DNA from: DATFRY01 sp963764695
GTDB taxonomy: Bacteria; Myxococcota_A; Polyangia; Haliangiales; Haliangiaceae
Length of the DNA: 64,000 nucleotides
Assembly (NCBI GenBank): GCA_963764695.1
Contig: CAVXTW010000007.1
Location: forward strand, 1,116,001-1,180,000
Direction of reading: 5' to 3'
Part shown: positions 36,415 through 43,961 of the stretch, piece after piece
Position numbering within the stretch: position 1 is the stretch's first letter
How the letters are laid out: each line of letters starts with the position of its first letter
Program-made: the position numbers and the translations under genes
Notes under the pieces: generated by a model
What the model was told of the DNA's origin: nothing
Database searches by the model: none
The model's input: the letters and a program-made list of their open reading frames with translations, nothing else

Positions 36415-36981
36415 TCAGGCAGAGACCGCGCGGGCGGTCGCATCCGGCGCGGCGCTCCGGTCCGACAGCTCGAGCGCGATGGCCGCGGCGTTGACCACCG
36501 CCGCGATGCGGACGGCGTCGTGCACGTGCTCCTCGGTCAGGCCGCCCGCGAGCACCACCTGCTCGTGGGCGCGCACGCAGTACTCGCAGCCGGCGATGGC
36601 GCTGGCGGCCAGCGAGAACAGCTCGAAGTCGACCTTGTTCGACGCCGGCTTGACCAGGCGGTTCATGCGCAGGCGCGCCGGCCGCTCCGAGTAGGTCGGC
36701 TTGCCGATCATGTGGCGGAACCGGTAGTAGACGTTGTTCATCCCCATGAGCACCGCCGCCGCCAGCGCATCCTCGACGACCGCCGGGCTCACCTCGCGCC
36801 GCGCGTCGGCCTCGATCGCGTCGCGCAGGGCCGGGTTGCGCGAGGTCGCCGCCGAGGTGAGGGCGACGCCCCAGCGCTGCTCGGCGGTCAGCGCGCCGCC
36901 GGCCAGCACCGAGCCGAGGTTGAGCTTGATGTCGACGGCCTCGGGCGGCAGCGAGGCGCGGAGCAGGTCCAGGTTGCTCAC
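36415..36981 (-). CDS. ahpD: AhpD-type alkyl hydroperoxidase
   Basis: This 188-residue carboxymuconolactone-decarboxylase-fold protein has the AhpD catalytic set: Glu120, Cys132 and Cys135 in CEYC, and His139. Spacing is the same as in mycobacterial AhpD (Glu118, Cys130, Cys133, His137; family knowledge). AhpD reduces AhpC, with electrons from a lipoyl protein. The start GTG 36981 overlaps the ahpC TGA and has GGAGG 5 nt upstream. This replaces the AhpF system of enteric bacteria. Confidence 0.94.
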   Translation of the reverse strand: MSNLDLLRASLPPEAVDIKLNLGSVLAGGALTAEQRWGVALTSAATSRNPALRDAIEADARREVSPAVVEDALAAAVLMGMNNVYYRFRHMIGKPTYSERPARLRMNRLVKPASNKVDFELFSLAASAIAGCEYCVRAHEQVVLAGGLTEEHVHDAVRIAAVVNAAAIALELSDRSAAPDATARAVSA

Positions 36982-37514
36982 GCCGCCTCCAGGGTCGGCT
37001 CGCCCCGCTGCCAGTTGCACGGGCACAGCTCGTCGGTCTGCAGCGCATCGAGCACGCGCAGCACCTCGTCCACGCTGCGGCCGACCGACAGATCGTTGAC
37101 GCTCACGTGGCGGATGATCCCGTCCGGGTCGACGACGAAGGTGGCCCGCAGCGGCACGCCGTCGCTGTGCAGCACGCCCAGCGCGCTCGACAGCTCGCGC
37201 TTCGTGTCGGCCAGCATCGGGTACGGCAGGTCGGTCAGGTCGGGGTGGTTCTTGCGCCAGGCCAGGTGCACGAAGTGCGTGTCGGTGCTGGCGCCCAGGA
37301 GCTGGGCGTCGCGGTCGATGAAGTCCTGGTTGCGCCGGCCGAACTCGGCGATCTCGGTCGGGCAGATGAAGGTGAAGTCCATCGGCCACAGGAACAGGAC
37401 CAGCCACTTGCCGGGGTACGTGTCGTGGCCGACGTCCTGGAACTCCTTGTTCTTCTCCAGCCCCACCACGGAGGTGAGGCGAAAGGCGGGCAGCTTGTCA
37501 CCAACGGTCAACAT
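36978..37514 (-). CDS. ahpC: AhpC-type 2-Cys peroxiredoxin
   Basis: This 178-residue peroxiredoxin reduces peroxides. Peroxidatic Cys51 is in DFTFICPTE, and Cys164 and Cys166 in CPCNW correspond to the two C-terminal cysteines of mycobacterial AhpC. This is the type recycled by AhpD, the next gene (4-bp overlap). ATG 37514 is 8 residues before the conserved PAFRL block; a purine-rich GGAAAGAGAG lies upstream. The gap to the divergent oxyR gene contains an OxyR-type operator. Confidence 0.95.
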   Translation of the reverse strand: MLTVGDKLPAFRLTSVVGLEKNKEFQDVGHDTYPGKWLVLFLWPMDFTFICPTEIAEFGRRNQDFIDRDAQLLGASTDTHFVHLAWRKNHPDLTDLPYPMLADTKRELSSALGVLHSDGVPLRATFVVDPDGIIRHVSVNDLSVGRSVDEVLRVLDALQTDELCPCNWQRGEPTLEAA

Positions 37515-37601
37515 CGATTGTGTCTCTCTTTCCGCCGCGTCGAGCGGCTCGGGTTCGGGAAAGAGTGACCACCCGCGCCTGATTGCTCCAAGACATTGTA
37601 C

Positions 37602-37627
37602 GTATGGATTTGATAGGATGGCCCTAT
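37602..37627. promoter_or_regulatory. OxyR-type operator between ahpC and oxyR
   Basis: Three half-sites GTAT (37602-37605), ATAG (37613-37616) and CTAT (37624-37627) are each separated by 7 bp. This is the spacing of the OxyR consensus (ATAG-N7-CTAT repeated). ATAG-N7-CTAT is also part of a perfect palindrome GATAGG/CCTATC. It overlaps a -10-like TAGGAT (37614-37619) 9 nt before the oxyR ATG, so OxyR would control itself and activate ahpC. Confidence 0.7.
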
Positions 37628-37628
37628 C

Positions 37629-38616
37629 ATGAACCTCGCGCCGCATCCGTTCACCCTGCGCCAGCTGCAGTACGCGGTGGCGGTGGCCGAGACGCTCAGC
37701 TTCCACCGCGCCGCCGCGCGCTGCCACGTGTCCCAGCCGTCGCTCAGCGCACAGCTGGCCCAGCTCGAGGGCGTCCTCAAGGTGAAGCTGTTCGAGCGCG
37801 ACCGCCGCCGCGTGCTGCCCACCGTCGCCGGCGTGCAGCTGGTCGATCGCGCGCGCCGCCTGCTGGTCGAGGCCGACGACCTTGTCGAGATGGCCCAGCG
37901 GGTCGGCGATCCGCTGGTCGGCACCCTGCGCATCGGCGTCATTCCCGACCATCTCGCCCTATCTCCTGCCCAGCCTGACGCCGGTCGTGCGCGCGCACTA
38001 CCCGAAGCTCGTCACCCGGTGGATCGAGGACAAGACCGACGCGCTGATCGCGCGCCTCGGCGCCGGCGAGCTGGACGCCGCCATCCTGGCCCTCGAGGCG
38101 GACATCGGCCAGGTCGAGCACGAGACCATCGCCCTCGATCCGTTCGTGCTGGCCACGCCGCCCGGCCACCCGCTCGGCGCCTCGCGCAAGCCGGCCGCAG
38201 CCGCCGAGCTCAAGGGCGAGAACGTGCTCCTGCTCGACGACGGCCACTGCTTTCGCGAGCAGGCCCTCTCCTTCTGCGAGAAGGCCGCCGCCGGCGAGAT
38301 GGAGTTCCGCGCCACCAGCCTGCCGACCCTGGCCCAGATGGTCGCCGCCGGCGCCGGCGTCACCCTGCTGCCGGCGCTGTCCCTGGAAGCGGAGGCGCGT
38401 CCGGCCGGCCTGCGCGTGCGCCGCTTCGCCGAGCCGGCGCCCCACCGGACCATCGCCCTTGTGTGGCGTCCCCGATCGCCGCTCGCCGGGCCGCTCCGCA
38501 AGCTGGCCGCGGTCATGCGCGGCGCCTATCCTCGAGACAGCCCGCGCAACGGGCGCGGCCAGGGCCGCCAGCGCGGTCGCGCCGCGACCGAGGGACGCTC
38601 GGCGGGACGTCGATGA
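37629..38616 (+). CDS. oxyR: OxyR peroxide sensor (frameshifted by one base)
   Basis: The LysR-type helix-turn-helix (FHRAAARCHVSQPSLSAQLA) is in the frame from ATG 37629. After GTLRIGVIP the frame is lost, and an uninterrupted OxyR effector domain continues one base later to 38616. Removing one C from CCC at 37944-37946 restores about 329 residues with TISPYLLPSL in register. The redox cysteines are 207 in GHCFRE and 216 in SFCEK, 9 apart, as Cys199/Cys208 in E. coli OxyR. As written, the gene would give a truncated DNA-binding fragment; either an assembly error or a lesion that disables peroxide sensing. Confidence 0.85.
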
Positions 38617-38837
38617 CGCGCGAAGCCCGGTCAGCGGACAGCCGATATTGCAAGAAAGCTGCGCATTCGATCATCGATCGCCCTCGGACTCTCCGTGCAT
38701 CCTTGCCAGGGGTCCGAACCGGTCGTGAGCTACATGCACTGGCCCTCTGGAGTGGCAGAGCGGGACTGTCGGTTGAGAGGATCGGCTCGTCCGTGTAAGC
38801 TATGCGCGCCGCCTTAAATTCCAAGGAGTTAGCCTAG

Positions 38838-39503
38838 ATGGGATTGCCCAGCAGTAGCGCCCGAGCAGGGGCCACCGCTCCGCTCGCCACGCGGCGGAGC
38901 GAGTCGGCGCTCGCCACCGACAAGGGCGTGTTTCGCTTCCTGCGCTACCAGTCGGCCGATGGCGAGGAGGCGTTCGCGCTCGTCATGGGCGATCTGGCCG
39001 GCGCCGATCCGGCCTTCGTGCGAGTCCACTCCGAGTGCCTCACCGGAGAGGTCTTCAACTCACTCAAGTGCGACTGCCGCGACCAGCTCGAGCAGGCGAT
39101 GGCCCAGGTGGCCGAGCGCGGGCGCGGCGCGGTGGTCTACCTGCGCCAGGAAGGGCGCGGCATCGGGCTCGGCAACAAGATCCGCGCCTACGCGCTCCAG
39201 GCTCTCGGCGCCGACACCATCGAGGCGAACCACGAGCTCGGCTTTCCCACCGACCTGCGCGAGTTCCACCTGGCCGCCGCCATCCTGCGCGACCTCGGCG
39301 CCACCAGCGTCGTCCTGCACACGAACAACCCGGAGAAGGTGCAGGCGCTGGTCAACAGCGGAATCCGGGTCGTCTCGCGGGCGCCGGCCCTCGGCACCGT
39401 CAACAAGCACAACCGCGGCTACCTCGAGACCAAGCATCGCGAGCTGGGCCACGACCTGGGCAGCCTGCTAACGGCGGGGCGCGGCGAGATCGACTCGCCC
39501 TGA
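38838..39503 (+). CDS. ribA: GTP cyclohydrolase II (first copy)
   Basis: This 221-residue enzyme opens the GTP ring, giving 2,5-diamino-6-ribosylamino-4(3H)-pyrimidinone 5'-phosphate, formate and pyrophosphate. The zinc ligands are in ECLTGEVF and KCDC (C-x10-C-x-C). The active-site Tyr/Arg region is VVYLRQEGRGIGLGNK, and VLHTNNPEK is the GTP site. There is no RibB domain and no other riboflavin gene nearby. AAGGAG lies 11 nt upstream of the ATG. A second copy at 58081, about 75-80% identical by eye, raises the question of whether both serve riboflavin. Confidence 0.94.
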   Translation: MGLPSSSARAGATAPLATRRSESALATDKGVFRFLRYQSADGEEAFALVMGDLAGADPAFVRVHSECLTGEVFNSLKCDCRDQLEQAMAQVAERGRGAVVYLRQEGRGIGLGNKIRAYALQALGADTIEANHELGFPTDLREFHLAAAILRDLGATSVVLHTNNPEKVQALVNSGIRVVSRAPALGTVNKHNRGYLETKHRELGHDLGSLLTAGRGEIDSP

Positions 39504-39512
39504 GCGAGGCGG

Positions 39513-41057
39513 TCAGGACGCGAGCAGGCGGCCGCCGTGGAACACGCGGACGCCCAGCTCGTGCATGGTGCTCGCGTACGCCCGGGTGGCCTCCAGCTTC
39601 GACAGGATCGGCACGCCGCGCGGGTTGAGCGACGTGTTGATGAGGATCGGGCAGCCGGTCGCCTGCCCGACTCGCGACAGCAGCGCGTGCAGGAACGGGT
39701 CATCGCCGCCGTCGACGGTCTGCAGGCGGGCGCTGTTGTCGTAGTGACAGATGCCGGCCGCCGCCAGGCGCGTCTTCTCGCGGGCCTCGGCGGCGTACAG
39801 CATGTACTTCGACTCGCCTTCCCAGTCGAACCACTCGGACACTGCCTCGAGCGGCACCAGCGGCGCGACCGGGCGATAGAACTCGCGCAGCTTGATGACG
39901 TGGTTGATCAGGTCGTAGTTGCGCGCGCTCGGGATGGCGAGGATGCTGCGGTGGCCCAGGGCGCGCGGGCCAATCTCGCTCTGGCCGCGGTGCAGAAACA
40001 CGATGCCGCCGCCCTCGAGGAACGAGACCAGCTCGTCGCTGGCGTCCTCGCTGCCCAGCCTGCTGTCGTCGATGCTGTCGCTGTATCCGATGAACGGCAT
40101 CGTGGCGGTGACCGGCAGCTTCATCTTCTCGTGGCAGTAGTAGAGCAGCGCGCCGAGCGACTGCCCGCTGTCGTCGCTCACCGGCGGCACCAGCAGCTCG
40201 CGCCCGGCGCCGAGGACCTCCTTGACCCTCGTGTTGGCCACGATGTTGAGCGTGGCGCCGCCCGCCAGCAGCACCTGGGGCGCCTCCGGCGGCAGCTCGA
40301 GCACGCTCTGCACGCGCAGCTCCTCGAACACGCGCTGGACCGACGCGGCCAGGTCGAAGGCGTTCTTGCTGGCCATGTAGTTGTCAACCGGGAAGCGGCG
40401 CGCGATCTCGGCGCAGGTCTCGTCCGGCGGCGCGTTGTGGAACATCGCGAGGTGATCGCGGATGAACCCCATCATGTCGGCGCGCGGCTGGCCCAGCGAC
40501 GCCAGCGCCATCATCTTTCCCTCGCACAGGCGGCGCTTGTACAGGTAGCGCGACATCACGTCGTAGAAGCGGGCCGAGAAGGCGTCGTGCACCGGGCGAT
40601 TGGCCAGCTGCTCGATGCGCCCGTCCCGGTAGCGATAGGTGAAGTGGCTGTCGCCGAAGTCGCCGCCGCCGTCGCACACATCCATGACCACGTCGCGGAT
40701 GCCCGGGTACGCGTACACGATGGCCGCGTGGGCCAGGTGGTGGTTGAGCACCAGGGCGTCGAACGATCGGCCGGCCACGTCGATGCGCCGCTCGGCGAGC
40801 CACTTGAAGTCGCGGCTGCCCTCGGGCAGGTGCTCGTTGCGATAGGACGTGCAGGCCACGCCCTCGACCTGCTGGATGCCGATGCCGCAGTGGCGCAGGG
40901 CGACGCCGATGAGCGTCTCCATCTCGGCGCGGTCGCAGCGCTTCTTCTTCTCGCCGAAGTAGCGCTCCGCCTCGAGGACGAGCAGCACGCGCTCCTCGTC
41001 GGCGATGCTGACGGACGAATCGTGGAGGTTGTAAGAGAAGGCCAGGAAGTAACGCAT
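39513..41057 (-). CDS. NodU/CmcH-family carbamoyltransferase
   Basis: This 514-residue enzyme would transfer a carbamoyl group from carbamoyl phosphate through an adenylate. The N-terminal ASKHA/Kae1-like domain has the metal-binding NHHLAHAAIVYAYPG. The C-terminal YrdC-like block includes GGATLNIVANTR, GQSEIGPRALGHRSIL and CPILINTSLN. Family members modify antibiotics, Nod factors or surface sugars, so the target is probably a glycan or secondary metabolite. It ends 9 bp from the ribA stop (convergent). A methyltransferase gene lies upstream on the same strand, 106 bp away. Confidence 0.92.
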   Translation of the reverse strand: MRYFLAFSYNLHDSSVSIADEERVLLVLEAERYFGEKKKRCDRAEMETLIGVALRHCGIGIQQVEGVACTSYRNEHLPEGSRDFKWLAERRIDVAGRSFDALVLNHHLAHAAIVYAYPGIRDVVMDVCDGGGDFGDSHFTYRYRDGRIEQLANRPVHDAFSARFYDVMSRYLYKRRLCEGKMMALASLGQPRADMMGFIRDHLAMFHNAPPDETCAEIARRFPVDNYMASKNAFDLAASVQRVFEELRVQSVLELPPEAPQVLLAGGATLNIVANTRVKEVLGAGRELLVPPVSDDSGQSLGALLYYCHEKMKLPVTATMPFIGYSDSIDDSRLGSEDASDELVSFLEGGGIVFLHRGQSEIGPRALGHRSILAIPSARNYDLINHVIKLREFYRPVAPLVPLEAVSEWFDWEGESKYMLYAAEAREKTRLAAAGICHYDNSARLQTVDGGDDPFLHALLSRVGQATGCPILINTSLNPRGVPILSKLEATRAYASTMHELGVRVFHGGRLLAS

Positions 41058-41162
41058 GCGGTGGTCGCAGCCTCGCTGTCGCGGGGAACATACGGTCGTA
41101 ACATGCCCGCCGCCCGCCATGGCGAGCGCGGCGTCACGCCGGACGCAATGCGCGGAAAAGAC

Positions 41163-42140
41163 TCAGGCGCGCGAGGGCGGGTCGCTCCGGCGGCCCCGCG
41201 CCGGCACCCGCCCGAAGAAATCAATCTGATGAGCGATGTACACCAGGGTCGCCTGGTCAACCTGCCGGTGACGTTCGTCGAGCCAGGCGGCGAAGCGGGC
41301 CGCATCGAGCTCCGGGCTGCCGCGCAGCTCGTTGCCGATGGTGTCGAGGATGTGGTGCAGGAACACCGACTCGTCGCGCACGTAGCGGCCCGCGGTCGGA
41401 AAGACGACCGCGTCGGACGACCCGGCGGCCAGGATCTCGGCCCCGGAGGTCGCCAGGTGGCCGAACAGATGGCGGCCGCACCGGCTGTCGCCCGCCGGCT
41501 CGCCGTCGCGCTTCCGCTCGTCCATGCTGCGGTTGTAGAGCGCGAAGATCTGCGCCTCGAGCTCCGGCGCGATGGCCGGCTCGAGGATGGTCTCGCCGTC
41601 GTAGTTTGTGGTGAACCAGAACAAGCCGTCGGGCCGCAGCCAGCTCCACAGCCGGGGCAGGAGCGCGCCGACGTCCATCAGATCGAGAAACTGGTTGGCG
41701 ATGACGAGGTCTATCGGCTCGACATCGATCGCGCCGGGATCGAAGCGCAGCAGATCGCCCTGCACCAGGCGCACCGACAGATCGAGGTCGGGGCCGCGCA
41801 CGCGCGACGCGGACGTGCCGGCGGAGGTCGCCTCGAGGCCGCGCGCGGCGGCCCAGCGCGCCACGCTGGCCGCGCCGTCGGCCACCGCATGCGCATCGGC
41901 GTCGAGCCCGACGTAGTCGGCGCGGCGGACCAGCCCCCACTCGACAAGCCGCTCCACCATGGTGCCGTTGCCGGCGCCGATCTCGAGGATGCGCAGCGGC
42001 CGGTCGGACGGACCCGGCAGCACCTGATCGCGCAGCGCATCGAGCACCACCCGGTTGAGCGCACGATCGTCGATCGACCGCTTGGCCGAGAGGTAGCGCA
42101 CGAACTGGCCGGGCGCATTCGGGTCCTGACCGGCGGCCAT
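41163..42140 (-). CDS. Class I SAM-dependent methyltransferase
   Basis: This 325-residue protein has SAM motif I ILEIGAGNGTMVERL near residue 50, an acidic YVGLDADAHA strand end, and a motif IV-like DLVIANQFLDLMD near 150. The first 45 residues (QFVRYLSAKRSIDDRALN) look like a substrate-side helical cap. The substrate is not clear. It lies upstream of the carbamoyltransferase on the same strand and may form an operon that decorates a sugar or lipid. It is divergent from the flippase-like gene, 128 bp apart. Confidence 0.85.
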   Translation of the reverse strand: MAAGQDPNAPGQFVRYLSAKRSIDDRALNRVVLDALRDQVLPGPSDRPLRILEIGAGNGTMVERLVEWGLVRRADYVGLDADAHAVADGAASVARWAAARGLEATSAGTSASRVRGPDLDLSVRLVQGDLLRFDPGAIDVEPIDLVIANQFLDLMDVGALLPRLWSWLRPDGLFWFTTNYDGETILEPAIAPELEAQIFALYNRSMDERKRDGEPAGDSRCGRHLFGHLATSGAEILAAGSSDAVVFPTAGRYVRDESVFLHHILDTIGNELRGSPELDAARFAAWLDERHRQVDQATLVYIAHQIDFFGRVPARGRRSDPPSRA

Positions 42141-42268
42141 GGCGGGCGGGCATGTTAGATGCGGCAGCCGTGAACGACAAGCGTTCGCCGGTCGGGCTCG
42201 CCCGCCGGAGCCGTGCTACATGTCGAGATCGGCCGATGACGGTGCGCTGCTGAAATGAGGATCATGTC

Positions 42269-43186
42269 GTGACGCTGCGCCAGCTGCGCGCGCCGCTGCA
42301 GGTCATCGTGACCGTGAGCCTGCTGGTGCTCCTGTGGCAGCTGGTCGGCGGCGAGGCCGTGCTCGAGAAGCTGGCCAGCGCCAACCCGGCGTGGGTGGCG
42401 GCCGGCTTCCTGTGCGCCACGGCGGCGATGGGCTTCGCCGCGATGCGGTGGCGCTACACCGCGCTGTGCGTGGGAGCGACGCTCACCGTCGAGCGTTCGC
42501 TCAAGGAGTTCTACCTGGCTGGCCTCCTCAACCAGATCCTGCCCGGCGGCATCCTGGGCGACGCGCTGCGCGCCTGGCGCCACGGCAAGAGCGCCGAGCA
42601 CGAGCGCGGCGGCATGGGCAAGGCCATCCGCGCGGTCGTCATCGAGCGCATGGCAAACCAGATGGCCATCGCGGCCGCCATGCTGGTCAGCCTGACCCTG
42701 TGGACCTGGATGCCGGGCGCGTTCGACAACGTCCGCATCTGGGCCCCGCTGGTCTGCGCCGCCGTCCTGGTCGCCGCGATGCTCATCACCATCGCGATCC
42801 TGGCCCGCCGCCACCGCGGCGGCCGCATCGAGCGCTTCCTGCTCGACTGCCGCGAGGCACTGCTCCGCCCGCGCACCATGCTCACGCAGCTCGGCCTCGG
42901 CTTCCTGGTCACCGGCAGCTGCGTGGCGATGTTCTACTGCGCGGCGCGAGCCGTCCACGCGCCGCTCTCCCTCTTCCACCTGTTCGCCCTGGTCCCCGGC
43001 GCCCTCTTCGCCATGTCCATCCCGATCTCGATCGGCGGCTGGGGCCTGCGCGAAGCCTCCGCCGTCGCGCTGTGGGCCATGGCCGGCCTGCCCCCCGAGA
43101 ACGCCCTGGCCAGCTCTGTCCTCTACGGCATCCTCGCGCTCCTGGGCGCCCTCCCCGGCGCCTTCGTCCTGGCCGCCGATCGCTGA
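42269..43186 (+). CDS. UPF0104/lysylphosphatidylglycerol synthase-like flippase domain protein
   Basis: This 305-residue integral membrane protein has about eight transmembrane segments and the family blocks QILPGGILGDALRAWRH and SIPISIGGWGLREASAV. It matches the membrane domain of MprF without the lysyl-transferase half. Such stand-alone proteins are proposed lipid or lipid-linked sugar translocators, often near glycosyltransferases, as here. The start GTG 42269 has GAGG about 11 nt upstream. Confidence 0.85.
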   Translation: MTLRQLRAPLQVIVTVSLLVLLWQLVGGEAVLEKLASANPAWVAAGFLCATAAMGFAAMRWRYTALCVGATLTVERSLKEFYLAGLLNQILPGGILGDALRAWRHGKSAEHERGGMGKAIRAVVIERMANQMAIAAAMLVSLTLWTWMPGAFDNVRIWAPLVCAAVLVAAMLITIAILARRHRGGRIERFLLDCREALLRPRTMLTQLGLGFLVTGSCVAMFYCAARAVHAPLSLFHLFALVPGALFAMSIPISIGGWGLREASAVALWAMAGLPPENALASSVLYGILALLGALPGAFVLAADR

Positions 43187-43214
43187 CCTGTACGGAGACG
43201 CCACCGCCAGACGA

Positions 43215-43841
43215 TCACGGCGGACAGCAGAAGGCCGTCGCGCCCTGTACGTTGCCGTCCGTCAACTCACAGATCCATCGGTCGAATTCGGGCGAGCTCC
43301 CGGGCGACGGCCGGCTCTCCACGATGGCGCCGCCCGCGGCCACGTCGCAGCCGCCGGCGGCCACGAGCATCCCGGCCGGACAGACTGCCGCGCATTCGAC
43401 ACCTGGTGTGGCGTTGCAGGTCACGACCGTCCACTCGCAATCGCTGAAGCCCGGACCGGCCGGGCCGGCTGGTCCCTCGGGTCCCGCCGGCCCCTCCGGG
43501 CAGTCGCACGCACATCCGCCTTTTTCCTCGCTACAGACGGCCTGGCAGTCCTTGGTCTCCTGTTGCGTGCCCTCACTGTTGCAGTAGATGGCCTTGGCCG
43601 TGCCCTCGCAACCGAGGAACTCGCTCGAGCTGCACGCGACCCCGGCGTCGAAAGGGTTCGGTATGCACGTGCGCCCAACGCCTTCGGACGCGGGGTATTC
43701 GCCCTTGACGTCACAGAAGGGCCGCTCGGGGTCCGAGCAGGCCTTCTCGGCGTCGCAATAGAGCGGGTCGTAGGTCTTGCAGGCAGGGATGACCGTGGTG
43801 GTCGCGAGAAGCAGGACGAGAAATCGTGGCATGGCGAGCAT
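43215..43841 (-). CDS. Cys-rich lipoprotein with short collagen-like segment
   Basis: This 208-residue protein has a hydrophobic signal followed by a lipobox (VIPAC), so it should be lipid-anchored. The mature part has about 20 cysteines, including tandem CACDC, and a short run of Gly-x-y triplets (GPEGPAGPEGPAGPAGPG). The function is unknown; Cys-rich lipoproteins with low-complexity parts are common on the surface of myxobacteria. The start could be ATG 43841 or 43832; neither has a good Shine-Dalgarno sequence. It converges with the flippase-like gene. Confidence 0.75.
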   Translation of the reverse strand: MLAMPRFLVLLLATTTVIPACKTYDPLYCDAEKACSDPERPFCDVKGEYPASEGVGRTCIPNPFDAGVACSSSEFLGCEGTAKAIYCNSEGTQQETKDCQAVCSEEKGGCACDCPEGPAGPEGPAGPAGPGFSDCEWTVVTCNATPGVECAAVCPAGMLVAAGGCDVAAGGAIVESRPSPGSSPEFDRWICELTDGNVQGATAFCCPP

Positions 43842-43961
43842 GTCGGACCCTGGTGAGAGCCGTTGCCCGAAAAGAGTTATCGCCCTGGCATCGCCGAGTC
43901 CACGCCTGCCGCCACGCAACAAACGCGCGCACGTGCGGATCACGAGGAAGGTCGGGTGGGG

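Noticed and set aside
34117..37632. A 1171-codon frame antisense to the sulfatase-fold, dps, ahpD and ahpC genes
   Set aside because: Its composition is shadow-like and it crosses four well-supported genes and their boundaries.
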